Assembly: GCF_000729995.1 (NCBI RefSeq)
Contig: NZ_JNFG01000209.1
Coordinates: 1 to 46,164 of the forward strand
Direction of reading: 5' to 3'
Source: Caballeronia sordidicola
GTDB taxonomy: Bacteria > Pseudomonadota > Gammaproteobacteria > Burkholderiales > Burkholderiaceae
DNA length: 46,164 nt
The notes below the pieces were generated by a model, which was given only the letters and a program-made list of their open reading frames with translations, was not told the DNA's origin and searched no databases. Positions 16,478 to 25,782 of this stretch are shown here, in pieces. A program made the position numbers and the translations under genes. How positions within the stretch are numbered: position 1 is the stretch's first letter; every line of letters starts with the position of its first letter.

Positions 16478-17296
16478 TCACACCGGCGGTTCGGACGGAT
16501 CCGGGATATCAGGTGAATCCTCCGATTGCACCCCGAAACAGCCGCGATACGTCGCGTAAAACGAGCAATACAACGCGGTCGTGACAAGGATGGACGCTGG
16601 CATCAACACCGCGAGGGCCATATCCTGCTCGGCGCCCAGCGCCTGCATCAACGCGCTGAGTCCGAAGGACACGGCCAGCGCAATACCAATCCATAACACG
16701 CCGTAGATGACGAACGCGCCGCGATTGCGCCAGCAACTCACGAAGCTGAAGAACAGCGCTTTCACCGGCGGTACGTCGTGCCAGGCGACCAAAATGGGCG
16801 CGAACCAGAACAGCATGGCCACCGGCAGATAGCAGACCATGGCGACCAGCACCGCGAGCGGGTTGAAGCTTGCCGCCACGGTTTCCGGATCGCCGGCCGG
16901 ACCGTTGCCGAGCATCATGTTGAGCAGCAAGCCGCCGTCGGCCAGCGCGGACGCGGCGAAGATCAAGCCCATGGCCGCCACGTAGATCACGCCAAGTACG
17001 AGCAAGCGGCGGGCGACGATCTGTCCGTAGGTACGAAAGCCGTCGACGAGCACCGTCGGCCAGACCGGTTTCTTGGCGATGGTATTGCGGCAAGCCGCCA
17101 TGAACCCTACGGCCACGCCCGGAATCAGCAGCAGCGGCAGCACGGGACCGATCAGCGGCAGCCGCGAGATCAGCGTCATGGCAAACAGATAGGCGAAGAA
17201 CACCGTGAGAAACGCGAGCGGATTCCGGCGAAACAGCCAGATACCCTGGCGGAACCACACATAACCGGTTTTGGCGGGGACTTCGATCAATTGCAT
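16478..17296 (-). CDS. BPSS1780-family membrane protein
   Basis: A 272-aa multispanning inner-membrane protein with about six hydrophobic helices, starting MQLIEVPAKTGYVWFRQGIWLFRRNPLAF, the hallmark of the BPSS1780 family of Burkholderiales. Biochemical role unknown. It starts three bases downstream of the thrB stop, so it is cotranscribed with thrB, an arrangement I recall for this group. Confidence 0.88.
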   Translation of the reverse strand: MQLIEVPAKTGYVWFRQGIWLFRRNPLAFLTVFFAYLFAMTLISRLPLIGPVLPLLLIPGVAVGFMAACRNTIAKKPVWPTVLVDGFRTYGQIVARRLLVLGVIYVAAMGLIFAASALADGGLLLNMMLGNGPAGDPETVAASFNPLAVLVAMVCYLPVAMLFWFAPILVAWHDVPPVKALFFSFVSCWRNRGAFVIYGVLWIGIALAVSFGLSALMQALGAEQDMALAVLMPASILVTTALYCSFYATYRGCFGVQSEDSPDIPDPSEPPV

Positions 17297-17299
17297 TGA

Positions 17300-18277
17300 T
17301 TAATTACCGTGAACGGGAGGGGGCGCAACTTTGATGCGCTCGCGCAAGATGCGTTCGAAATGGCCGGGATCGTGCGGTTTTAGCATCTCGGCTTCGCGTG
17401 GCCGGTGAAAATCATAAAGGCGCGACACCCAGAAGCGCAACGCGCCCGCGCGCAGCATGTCGTTCCAGTGATGCGCTTCGGCCGGCGTGAACGGGCGCAC
17501 TGTCTGATAGGCGCGCAGCAACGCGTCGACTCGTGCCATATCCAGCGCGCCAGTAGCCAGATCGATGCACCAGTCGTTCACGCACACGGCGACATCGAAG
17601 AGCCATTTGTCGTTGCCGGCGAAATAGAAATCGAAGAACCCGCCGAGCCGCGTTTCATCCGCGCTCGGATGCGCGAACAGCACATTGTCGCGGAACAGGT
17701 CGCAATGGCATGGGCCTTCGGGCAACAACCGGTACTCTTCCGATGCAAAAAACGCCGCCTGATGCGCGAGTTCGCTGGTAATGAGCGCGCGCTGTGCGTC
17801 GCTTAAATGCGATAGCACCGCTGGCACGTTCTCTTGCCACCATGCGAGGCTGCGCAGGTTCGGCTGATACGCGGGAAAATCCCGGCCGGCCAAATGAAGC
17901 CGCGCCAGCATTTGGCCCACTTCAACGCAATGCAAGGGACCCGGCGCCAGTTCCGGTGCGCCGTCCAGTTTCGTCACGATCGCCGCCGGCTTGCCGTTCA
18001 GCGTACCGAAAAGCGCACCGTCGAGGCGGGGCATGGGATCGGGAACCGGCACGGCGTGATGTGCCAGATGGCGCATCAGATCGAGATAAAACGGCAATTG
18101 CGTGGCCGTGAGGTTCTCGAAGATCGTCAGCACATACGCGCCGCGCGTGGTCGTCAGGAAGAAGTTGCTGTTCTCGATACCGGATGCAATGCCACGGAAA
18201 TCGACGGCTTCGCCGAGTTCGTAGTGCTGGAGCCAGTCGGTGAGCTGGGAATCGGTGACAGCGGTGAATACGGCCAT
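17300..18277 (-). CDS. thrB: Homoserine kinase (choline-kinase-like ThrB)
   Basis: APH/choline-kinase-fold homoserine kinase of 325 aa that phosphorylates homoserine in threonine synthesis. It begins MAVFTAVTDSQLTDWLQHYELG. The nucleotide region is IASGIENSNFFL, the catalytic loop is H191-C-D193-LFRDN198 (usually HADLFRDN; here Ala is Cys), and the metal-binding Asp216 is in FFDFYFAG. First gene of a two-gene operon with the BPSS1780 protein. Confidence 0.93.
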   Translation of the reverse strand: MAVFTAVTDSQLTDWLQHYELGEAVDFRGIASGIENSNFFLTTTRGAYVLTIFENLTATQLPFYLDLMRHLAHHAVPVPDPMPRLDGALFGTLNGKPAAIVTKLDGAPELAPGPLHCVEVGQMLARLHLAGRDFPAYQPNLRSLAWWQENVPAVLSHLSDAQRALITSELAHQAAFFASEEYRLLPEGPCHCDLFRDNVLFAHPSADETRLGGFFDFYFAGNDKWLFDVAVCVNDWCIDLATGALDMARVDALLRAYQTVRPFTPAEAHHWNDMLRAGALRFWVSRLYDFHRPREAEMLKPHDPGHFERILRERIKVAPPPVHGN

Positions 18278-18492
18278 GCGGGAGAGCTTTGGTGAGGTTG
18301 AACATGCAGGATGACCGGCAACAACATGCGGCGGGCGGGTCAGTCAGGCGTTGCGTCGCCGTGAAACGGTGGCGCGGCGCCGGGCTCAGCGGATGAAACG
18401 GACGGCGGTGGCAGGCTGTCGAGCGCTCGATAGGCGCTCGGAGCGCTCAAAACTACTCATCACTAAGCGCTGGACAACCCTTCAATAAACGC

Positions 18493-18891
18493 TCAGTAAG
18501 TCAGGTTCCACGAAGGCAGGCGCGTGCTGGGCTTGCCGTTATCGCGGACGCTCGGCGACGTGTCGGCGGGTGCGCTCATCTGATAACGCGTGCCGAAGTT
18601 CGAGCGCACGTCGATTTCAACGGGCTTGCCTTTGTCGCGGTATTCCGTGATTTCGGTGCCGTTCGTGCTTTGTTCGTGATAGCTCGGCAGGCGCGGCGGC
18701 GAAATTTCGACCTTCGACGTGACCTGCGCGGCCGGCCGGTTGATGGCCTTCAGGTCCGGCAGCCCGGCATTCTCTTCAGGCGACATGACGTGCGCAGGCG
18801 GAGCATCCGTCGCGGGGGCCGATTGCGCGTAGGCGCCCATGCTGGCTGCGGCGAGAATGGCCGCGATGGCGACAGATTGAAGCGGCTTCAT
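18493..18891 (-). CDS. DUF2782 domain-containing periplasmic protein
   Basis: A 132-aa protein with a signal peptide (SVAIAAILAAASMGAYAQS). The C-terminal core GTEITEYRDKGKPVEIDVRSNFGTRYQM fits DUF2782, a small domain typically encoded near thrB and polA in betaproteobacteria. Function unknown. ATG 18891 has GGAG seven bases upstream. It lies 215 bp upstream of thrB on the same strand. Confidence 0.82.
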   Translation of the reverse strand: MKPLQSVAIAAILAAASMGAYAQSAPATDAPPAHVMSPEENAGLPDLKAINRPAAQVTSKVEISPPRLPSYHEQSTNGTEITEYRDKGKPVEIDVRSNFGTRYQMSAPADTSPSVRDNGKPSTRLPSWNLTY

Positions 18892-18945
18892 GATGTTTCT
18901 CCAGATGAGTGCCCGGATTTTAGCAAAACGCACTCGTGAAAGGGG

Positions 18946-18989
18946 CACTAAAGGGTCACCGAAGGGACACTAAAGGGTCACCGAAGGGA
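18946..18989. repeat. 22-bp direct repeat, two copies
   Basis: CACTAAAGGGTCACCGAAGGG plus A is repeated at 18946-18967 and 18968-18989. It lies upstream of the DUF2782 gene. Nothing else in 18892-19412 is supported as a gene. Confidence 0.8.
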
Positions 18990-19898
18990 CCTTGAGCCGC
19001 GCCCAAAAGCCTTATTTTGCGCTGGTTTCATTGAAACCGTGTTGGCGTGGCGAAACGTGTTGAAGAAACGCATCGCCGGGAGGGGTGTTCATGGGCGGGT
19101 GGTTCTTCCGTGTTAATGTCGATTCATCACAAGAGGTAAGCGCGTCTTTGTCACTGTCGTCTGTTAAGCCACGGGCGCAGAAGTTTTTGGTTCGTGTACT
19201 AACGTGTGTACTTTCCCGTTCCCGTGCCCTCAGACATGCTCCTTTCGGTTCCGGAATAAGGAAATCTCACGGCACAGTGCGCACTGTCGAAGGTGAACGC
19301 TCCGAACACACTTGTCGAACAGGGAGTGAATTCTATCTAGACGCGAGAATGGAGAAGAATGCTGAGAAGATCTGGGCGAAGGATCCGCGCGAGACTTTGA
19401 TTTGAATTAGATTTAGTATTACAGCCGTAACTATTTATTCATGGGGGAGTACAGCCGCGCTTGCGATAGTGGGCTTGTTGCGCCCGCCACTGGTGGGTTC
19501 GGCGCCAAATTGACCATAACAGGATCTGGTCGATCGACCAGATTGTTCGCCACAGCAGACGGCACAGCAGCCGACGGATCTCCTATAGGCTGAGCGGAAC
19601 CACGCCGTCAGGCTTTTTTTTGCTACGTACCCGAAGGACGGCAAGCATGGCGTGAGCGAGCAGCGCGAGAGTGATATGGCGATACCAACCCTGCCATCGA
19701 CGCACTTCATACTGATCAAGTCCGCATTCGCCCTTGGCGGCTTCAAAGCCAATCTCGATCTCCCACCTACGGCCCGCGACGCTGACCAACGTCTGCGGTG
19801 TAGCCTTGCGCCGTGGGGTGTAGACGACGTAGTGAGTATGCTCGCGCCTCTCATCCAGGCTGCGCCTCACCAGCAGGTAATGCCCGAAGCGGCGTTCC

Positions 19899-21859
19899 TC
19901 AGGCCTTACATTCCGCAGATCGAGGACACAATTTGGCGTGAATTTCGTTGGCGGTCGGGCAGGCGAAGTGCGCATCCGGCCCCGCCGGGTAGCCTGAGCA
20001 ACTGACGCTGCAAATCCGTGATTGGTGTGAAACAGCATTAACCGACCTTGAATATTTAGTATTCCTACATTAACATAATGGGAGAATGTCCAACCCACAA
20101 GAACTTTCTCCGCCCAAGGCTCGCTTTATCCTGCACAGCGAGCGACTGGGACCTTTACCCCTCGTCAATCACTTCATTGATCGCATCGGCCTGGAGTCCT
20201 TGCTCGATCGCCACGTTCTATCAGACGCGCGCTGTGCGGTGCCTCACGCCCGGGCCCTTGGCGTGCTGCTGCGCTCAATCATCGTCGAGCGCGAGCCGAT
20301 TTACCGCCAGCAGGAGACGGTCCACGGCTTTGCGAGCGGGATGTTTGGCGTCGGTTCTGAGGAGATGAATCACCTCAGCGATGATCGGCTTGGCCGTGCG
20401 CTGGATCACCTGTTTGACGCCGACCGCGCGGCCTTGCTCACCGAGGTGGCACTGGCCGTTGCAGAGCGCTTCGACGTGAACTTCGACGAATGTCACAACG
20501 ACAGTACGACGATCAGCTTCTATGGCAGCTATCGTGGTGCCTCAGGCCGCAAGATCCGCGGACGCACGGCACCGGTGATCACCTATGGTCATTCGAAGTG
20601 CCATAGGCCCGATATGAAGCAACTGCTGTTCATCCTCACCATGAGCGCCGACGGCAACATTCCCGTCGCGTTTCGCTGTACCGACGGCAACACGAGCGAC
20701 TCGCGCACCCACATCGAGACCTGGAATACGCTGCGCGCCGTGGCGGGGCGCAGCGACTTCCTCTATGTGGCCGATTCAAAACTTTGTTCCCGAGAGAACA
20801 TGGACCATATCGATCGCGCGGGCGGACGGTTCGTCACCGTGTTGCCCCGCAATCGCCTGGAAGACGCCGAGTTCCGCCAGTGGATCCAGACCAACACCCC
20901 TGACTGGACCTGTGTGTGGGACCGGCCCAATGCGCGCCACAGCGACGGGCCGCGCGACTGCTGGTATGTCTTTCGCGCGCCGCTACTGTCGGCCGAAGCC
21001 TGGCCCGTAGTATGGGTGTGGAGTGCGTTGCTGACCCTGCGCCAGGAGGCCCGGCGACGCAGGAACATCGCCGCGGCCATTGAAGAGTTCCAGCAGTTAC
21101 GCGCGCGGCTAGCCGGCTCGAAGACGCGGCTGCGTGGCGCTGCCGAGATTGACCTGCAGATAAAGGTGATTCTCGAGAAGCACCACGTCGCTCGCTATCT
21201 GAAGGTCCGTCGTACCGTGCGCGAAGAACACGAGTACCGGCAGACGCGGCGGGGTCGCCCGGGGCCCGAGACGGCTTACCGCAAGATCACCAGGCGGCGC
21301 TTTGACATCGAGTGGACGACGGACGAACAGAGCATCGCTTACGATCACAACAGCGATGGGATGTATCCTCTGGTCACAAACGATCGCAGTCTGTCGCCGG
21401 CCCAGGTGCTGGAAGCCCACAAGGGTCAGCCGATGATCGAGAAGCGCTTCGAACAGATCAAGACCGTGCATGAGATCGCACCGGTGTTCCTGAAGGATGA
21501 GGGCCGCATTGAGGCTTTCTTCACGCTGTACTTCCTCGCTCTGCTCGTGCAGGCGCTCATTGAACGCGAGCTGCGCCTTGCCATGAAGCGCGAGACTATC
21601 GACGAACTGCCTCTTTATCCCGAGCAGCGTCAGTGCGCACGCCCCACGACCGAACAGATCCTGCGCCTGTTCAGCCTCGCCGAACGTCACCGGCTGATCG
21701 AGGGCGCACACACGGTGCAGGTCTTCGACGTTCCCCTCACGGAATTGCAGCGTCAGCTGCTCAGGCTACTCGGCGTCCCGGAAGACGCCTTTCGCCCGCC
21801 GGACTAGCGACGAAATTCGCGCCAAATTGTGTCCTCGACGTGCGGAATGTAAGTCAGGC
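19899..21859 (+). mobile_element. IS1634-like insertion sequence, complete
   Basis: The element is 19905-21853 (1,949 bp) with perfect 13-bp ends CTTACATTCCGCA / TGCGGAATGTAAG. It is flanked by the 6-bp duplication TCAGGC at 19899-19904 and 21854-21859. Joining the flanks across one copy restores the IS701 reading LQTTPEERRFGH, which proves the boundaries. It contains one intact 573-aa transposase. Beyond the 13-bp ends the two termini keep an imperfect inverted similarity for about 116 bp. Family placement rests on transposase length and domain pattern. Confidence 0.92.
20086..21807 (+). CDS. IS1634-family transposase
   Basis: An intact DDE transposase of 573 aa. The N-terminal 110 residues resemble DUF4277 (LPLVNHFIDRIGLESLLDRHV). 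The catalytic core shows Asp in HNDSTTISF, Asp in FLYVADSKLC, and Glu in a C-terminal MIEKRFEQIKTVHEIAPVFLKDEGRIEAFF region. GGGAG lies just before ATG 20086. It is likely functional, since the frame, ends and target duplication are all intact. Confidence 0.92.
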   Translation: MSNPQELSPPKARFILHSERLGPLPLVNHFIDRIGLESLLDRHVLSDARCAVPHARALGVLLRSIIVEREPIYRQQETVHGFASGMFGVGSEEMNHLSDDRLGRALDHLFDADRAALLTEVALAVAERFDVNFDECHNDSTTISFYGSYRGASGRKIRGRTAPVITYGHSKCHRPDMKQLLFILTMSADGNIPVAFRCTDGNTSDSRTHIETWNTLRAVAGRSDFLYVADSKLCSRENMDHIDRAGGRFVTVLPRNRLEDAEFRQWIQTNTPDWTCVWDRPNARHSDGPRDCWYVFRAPLLSAEAWPVVWVWSALLTLRQEARRRRNIAAAIEEFQQLRARLAGSKTRLRGAAEIDLQIKVILEKHHVARYLKVRRTVREEHEYRQTRRGRPGPETAYRKITRRRFDIEWTTDEQSIAYDHNSDGMYPLVTNDRSLSPAQVLEAHKGQPMIEKRFEQIKTVHEIAPVFLKDEGRIEAFFTLYFLALLVQALIERELRLAMKRETIDELPLYPEQRQCARPTTEQILRLFSLAERHRLIEGAHTVQVFDVPLTELQRQLLRLLGVPEDAFRPPD

Positions 21860-22959
21860 GTGGTCTGCAAACGCCAAAGCGGAGTAAGCGCCCAGTCGTA
21901 CAGACGCTCGCCTTTGATGCCCGCGCCTGCCTAGAGACGTCGCCACGCCCTGGCCGGCAAGCTCTCTGCGATCTTGTCAGCGCGAACGTACGTCGGCCCC
22001 TGCCACCACAGTGGTTCGTTCTTCGCGACAGCCAGCACGAAGGACTGTTCGCGCGACTCAAGCCATAGCCGCAGATGCCGGTCACCACCGTATACCTCAT
22101 CGCCTGTTACCGAGGCGCACGGCACGCCTACATCCAGTGCTCGCTCAAGCATGTGTCTGGCAAGCTGGGGTTTGGTCGAGAGCTTTATCGTGTCGGGAGC
22201 GCCTGCAGCCTTGCAACGCGGTGGATCATCAATCCATGATTGGGGTAAAAATAAAGCTCGCGGTCGATGAAGGCGCTACCCCCATGGCCCGCATAGCAGA
22301 GAAACACCCCGATCTGGCTGTTCTCGATACGTCCGGCGGTCCCGCTGTACTGGCGCTGCACACCCGCCGAGTGTTCACATTTCTTGACGAAGCCAGTCGC
22401 ATCCACTACCAGCACCGCGTCACTCGCACCCAACTGTTCAACCACGTACTGGCCCAATACATCGCGCGCGGCATCTGCATCCCATCTCGCTCGCTCGAGC
22501 AGATACTGAACCCCGTCTGGGCTCGAGTCGCCGATGCATTCCGCGAGCTGCCAGCCGTTCTTACGTTCAACCGTACCCAGCAGTCCCTTCGGGTAGGACA
22601 GCGAGCGCTGTCGCGATTCCGAGCGACTGAACTGGTCACAGAGCCGCTCGTGCAATGCTTCAAGCCCACGCTCCCATGCCTTCACGAGTATCTTCATGTT
22701 TCATAATTTATGTAGTATGACTAATTTAATATGGCATTAAATAGTTACGGCTGCAGTATTAGAGCCGAATGCGTCCGGACCCGTTTGAGTGCTGCCGCAG
22801 AAGCGCGTCCAGTTTTAATCGGTTACCCCGCAACTGACAACTGCGCTCAGGTCGTCGGCTCGCACCAGTCGCGACCGGTGCCGCCCGAGTAGCCACGGTC
22901 ACACTTGTGCGTTTTTTTCGCCGATGCCGCTTTGCCTGTCGGTGCTTTTTAGCGATGGC

Positions 22960-23673
22960 CTACTTAGCCGGTGCCTTGGCGGTCGCAGTTTTCTTGGGAG
23001 CACCCTTCGTTGATGTTGTCTTCTTCTCTGCTGTCTTCTTTGCAACAGCGCCGCTTGCAGCCGAAGACCTCGACTTACCAGCTTTGCCTGCGGAACTTGT
23101 CTCAGTCGCGACGGCAATCAAAAACTTCGAACGATCTTCTGCCGCCGCAAGCCATGCAGGCGCCGGGCCACGTCCGCTCCATTTTGCGCCGCTTATGGGG
23201 TCGAGGTATTTCGCTGGCTGCAGACCTTTGCGCTGTCCTTTGTGATCCACTGTACCGCCAACTGCCACGGTTTTCTTGGTTGCGGTCTTCGCCGTTCTCA
23301 CGGTGCCACCGCCCGTGCCGCCAATCAAGAACTTGCTGCGGTCCTTAGCATTTGCAATCCATGCCGGCGCGCGCCCGTGTCCAGTCCAGGTGGCACCCAT
23401 TTTAGGATGGCGATATTTCGGCGACTTGACTCCGGTGACAACTGAACTACTCGCCACCTTTCGCGTCGCGGCGGTGTTGGGCTTGGAGCCCGCTGGTCGA
23501 CCGCGCCGCTTCTTTCCAGTCGAGTGAGCGGCGATGTCTGCGGTAGTAAGACCATGCTCTTCCATTAGCTTGCGGATGTCGGTTAGGACAGACTGCGCGC
23601 GCTTGGCAATCAACTTTTCGGCTTGTTCTTGAAGCTTCTTCATCTTGTCTTTGATTTGTTCGAGCGTCGGCAT
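22960..23673 (-). CDS. H-NS-family nucleoid protein with two DNA-binding modules and a histone-like tail
   Basis: A 237-aa protein. Residues 1-50 are the coiled-coil oligomerisation segment (LEQIKDKMKKLQEQAEKLIAKR). Residues 54-64 form a basic AT-hook-like KKRRGRPAGSK. Two H-NS C-terminal modules follow, at about 87-116 (TWTGHGRAPAWIANAKDRSKFL) and 155-186 (KWSGRGPAPAWLAAAEDRSKFL). Residues 190-237 are an H1-like Lys/Ala tail (AKKTAEKKTTSTKGAPKKTATAKAPAK). Ordinary H-NS is about 100-135 aa with one module. ATG 23673 has AGGAGG upstream. It probably silences AT-rich foreign DNA. Confidence 0.9.
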   Translation of the reverse strand: MPTLEQIKDKMKKLQEQAEKLIAKRAQSVLTDIRKLMEEHGLTTADIAAHSTGKKRRGRPAGSKPNTAATRKVASSSVVTGVKSPKYRHPKMGATWTGHGRAPAWIANAKDRSKFLIGGTGGGTVRTAKTATKKTVAVGGTVDHKGQRKGLQPAKYLDPISGAKWSGRGPAPAWLAAAEDRSKFLIAVATETSSAGKAGKSRSSAASGAVAKKTAEKKTTSTKGAPKKTATAKAPAK

Positions 23674-24164
23674 TGTGGCCTCCTTAGTAGATCTGCCCGC
23701 AATATGCCACGCGAGTTCCAATTGCGAAAGGGTTGAAAAGACTTCGCAGTCCACTGACGTAGCGACTTATTACGATAGGGGGTGAGGGTCTCCGGCGATT
23801 CAAGGTCTGTCGTCACCACCTGCGTATGCCGATTACACCGACTCCAATGCGCGGTGAGGTGCTGTTTGTCGCAAAACAGTGACCATCCGAGAGCAGGACT
23901 GTCGCTTAATTCGGCCGCCTTTGAAGGCGCTCAAAGCTATATTCGGTAAAGGTTTTGCTGGACTCACCCAGATGAAGCGAGGTACAGGCCACCATTTTCG
24001 TGATTTTCATGTCAAAAACCCTTTGATTTAAGGCCTAAAACGTTGCGTCTTGATGTCAGTGTTGATACGCTGGCGCCCAACCCGAGGATTTGTACCTTTG
24101 CGTTAGTCGGTGACGGCGCAAAGGCAAAGGTCTTGGGCAACCTTTGACTAGAGAAGAGGAATTC
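23674..24164. other. Divergent intergenic region between H-NS and HU genes
   Basis: About 490 bp with no supported gene. It must hold the promoters of both nucleoid-protein genes; no single motif stands out to me. Confidence 0.5.
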
Positions 24165-24608
24165 ATGGCAACAATCGGTACCAAGAAACCTGCGGCTCCC
24201 GCCACGAAGAAAGCCGCACCCGCGAGCAAAAAAGTTACTGCACCGGTCGCGAAAAAAGCAGCCGCGCCTGTGGCAGTTGCTGCCACGCCCTTGAAACCTA
24301 TCAAAGATACGTTCACGAAGGCATCGCTGACCATTCATCTGGCTGAGCGATCTGGTGTCGAACCGAAGGCGGCCAAGGCGTTGTTGGCCGCCCTTGAAGA
24401 GACGGTGCTCGCATCCATTCACAAGAAGGGCGCGAAAGAGTTCACGCTGCCGGGCTTACTGAAGGTAGTCGCACAAGATGTGCCGGCCAAGAAAAAGCGC
24501 TTTGGCAAGGACCCGTTCACGGGTGAAGACAAATGGTTCGCGGCGAAGCCGGCTTCGGTGCGCCTCAAGGTGCGCCCGCTGAAAAAACTGAAGGACGCCG
24601 CGCTGTAA
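24165..24608 (+). CDS. HU-family DNA-binding protein with basic N-terminal tail
   Basis: A 147-aa protein. Residues 1-46 are a Lys/Ala/Pro tail (KKPAAPATKKAAPASKKVTAPVAKKAAAP). Residues 47-147 are an HU/IHF-like core (DTFTKASLTIHLAERSGVEPKAAKALLAALEE...GAKEFTLPGLLKVV...DPFTGEDKWFAAKPASVRLKVRPLKKLKD). ATG 24165 has AGAGGAATTC upstream. Standard HU is 90 aa, so the tail is an added histone-like extension, known in Burkholderiales. It is divergent from the double-module H-NS gene. Confidence 0.9.
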   Translation: MATIGTKKPAAPATKKAAPASKKVTAPVAKKAAAPVAVAATPLKPIKDTFTKASLTIHLAERSGVEPKAAKALLAALEETVLASIHKKGAKEFTLPGLLKVVAQDVPAKKKRFGKDPFTGEDKWFAAKPASVRLKVRPLKKLKDAAL

Positions 24609-24865
24609 GCGAAAGTGTTTTGAAGCGGTAACGCCCCTCGCGACGAAAATCCGAGGGATGTTTTCCATTTTCCGCCGGCGGCCCAAGACGTCGACATGAC
24701 AAACTGGGAGGCTGAGAATTTGATAGAGGGCGATGCATGAGTCGTCTCCCAGTCTCGTAGCTGAATGCTTGAGTCTGCCATATCACAAGCACCGCGGCCG
24801 TAGGCGCCTTCGCCTGCGATAGAAAACTAAAAAAGTGCCACTAGCTGAAAAATAACGGGGTAACT

Positions 24866-25264
24866 GTGTATAAAAATAAGCGGGTATCCCTCGTGGTTGA
24901 ATGCCAAAGAGTAGCGTTTGCTAGCTATGGTGATTTGACAAGTGACGAAGGAAAAAAACATATTCGTGCCGCTAAAGAGTTCATGCCGTATAGACACTAC
25001 ATGTTCTGTACTGCGTCGCGGTTAGCATATTTGTCGATGGAAGACATCGACGACGACCACATCGTGATAAATTTGAGGCGAAGCTCTGCGCCGTTCACTC
25101 ACGTTGAGCACTTCATCAGAATAAACCGGTACATAACGGTTTCGAACGAACTGCGCGGCAAGATTGTTTCTATCGATGGACAGCACTATCCAGAGGTCAA
25201 AGTCACGTTAGATAACGAAAAGGTGCTGCCATACGCAAGCGTGTTTGAGTTTCTTTGGGCGTGA
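24866..25264 (+). CDS. Unknown protein, first gene of a low-GC pair
   Basis: A 132-aa protein from GTG 24866 that I do not recognise. It is soluble with a mixed alpha/beta composition (RVSLVVECQRVAFASYGDL; DDDHIVINLRRSS; KIVSIDGQHYPEVKVTLDNEKVLPYASVFEFLWA). There is no signal, membrane segment or catalytic motif I can name. Base composition is clearly more AT-rich than the flanking core genes. It is translationally coupled to the next gene by a GTGA overlap, so the two probably act together. The start codon is uncertain. Confidence 0.6.
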   Translation: MYKNKRVSLVVECQRVAFASYGDLTSDEGKKHIRAAKEFMPYRHYMFCTASRLAYLSMEDIDDDHIVINLRRSSAPFTHVEHFIRINRYITVSNELRGKIVSIDGQHYPEVKVTLDNEKVLPYASVFEFLWA

Positions 25265-25782
25265 ATGTGCATGCCAGCCATACTTGTGAAGTTGACGAGT
25301 TACTACGATTGGAACTGCGCTACGTCGGTCAAACAGACGTTACCGAGCAGTACTTTCGTTTTGACACGCACGGAACCTATGCGCGAGAGGCGGATCGATT
25401 GATGAAGGGGAGGCCAGATCAAGAGCTTTTTATAAAGCTGCTGCAATTCAACGATATGGTAGTTCTCTTGGACTATGAGAATCCATCTCCGGAAGAAGAA
25501 GGAGATTTGCGCAGTCTCATGGGGTCGCTATGGAAGGAAATGGAATCACAATGGGTAACCTTTATTGAAGCGGCTATGATCGGGGCTATGAATCCGCCGC
25601 TGAATACACACTACAACGGAAGCTTCCCGACGTCGGATCATACGACCTACGGTTCTTTTATCAACGGTCCAATCGATGAGCTTTGTTTGATCGTTGATGA
25701 AGATCTGCGCCGTTACAGCACCCTTATAGGTGGAAAATACAGACGCACGTTTGCTTGTACGATTGCGCTTGATCGATGCTGA
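25261..25782 (+). CDS. Unknown protein with a GIY-YIG-nuclease-like signature
   Basis: A 173-aa protein from GTG 25261, overlapping the previous stop (GTGA). Residues 18-37 (LELRYVGQTDVTEQYFRFDTH) resemble the YVGQT...R...H part of a GIY-YIG nuclease. FIEAAMIGAMNPPLN (101-115) resembles the later helix with the metal-binding Glu103 and conserved Asn115. The first GIY strand is not clear, so this is a diverged or inactive member at best. Low GC, next to CBASS. An alternative TTG start lies at 25255. Confidence 0.6.
   Translation: MNVHASHTCEVDELLRLELRYVGQTDVTEQYFRFDTHGTYAREADRLMKGRPDQELFIKLLQFNDMVVLLDYENPSPEEEGDLRSLMGSLWKEMESQWVTFIEAAMIGAMNPPLNTHYNGSFPTSDHTTYGSFINGPIDELCLIVDEDLRRYSTLIGGKYRRTFACTIALDRC

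Larger units (their letters stand above)
19439..22697 (-). pseudogene. IS701-family transposase, disrupted
   Basis: The N-terminal part reads from 22697 (KAWERGLEALHERLCDQFSRSESR...VLVVDATGFVKK) to YAGHGGSAFIDRELY near 22250, where the frame shifts. It resumes as RALDVGVPCASVTGDEVYGGDRHLRLWLES. A TAG at 21931-21933 replaces an expected Ser after LPARAWRRL. The inner IS splits the gene after LQTTP (21859). The C-terminal part resumes at 19904 as EERRFGHYLLVRRSLDE, then AGRRWEIEIGFEAAKGECGLDQYEVRRWQGWYRHI. Another TAG follows VVPLSL. It was already dead or dying apart from the insertion. Confidence 0.88.
19413..22762. mobile_element. IS701-family element, decayed and interrupted
   Basis: The element spans 19417-22758. 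The ends TATTACAGCCGTAACTATTTAT and, inverted, TACTGCAGCCGTAACTATTTAA match at 19 of 22 bases. It is flanked by the 4-bp duplication TTAG (19413-19416 and 22759-22762), which fits the YTAR target preference of IS701 elements. Without the inner element its length is about 1.39 kb, normal for the family. It carries one minus-strand transposase gene broken by a frameshift, stop codons and an insertion. Confidence 0.9.

Noticed and set aside
19085..19405. 106-aa plus-strand frame just before the IS701 element
   Set aside because: No homology recognised and no start signal; composition does not look coding.
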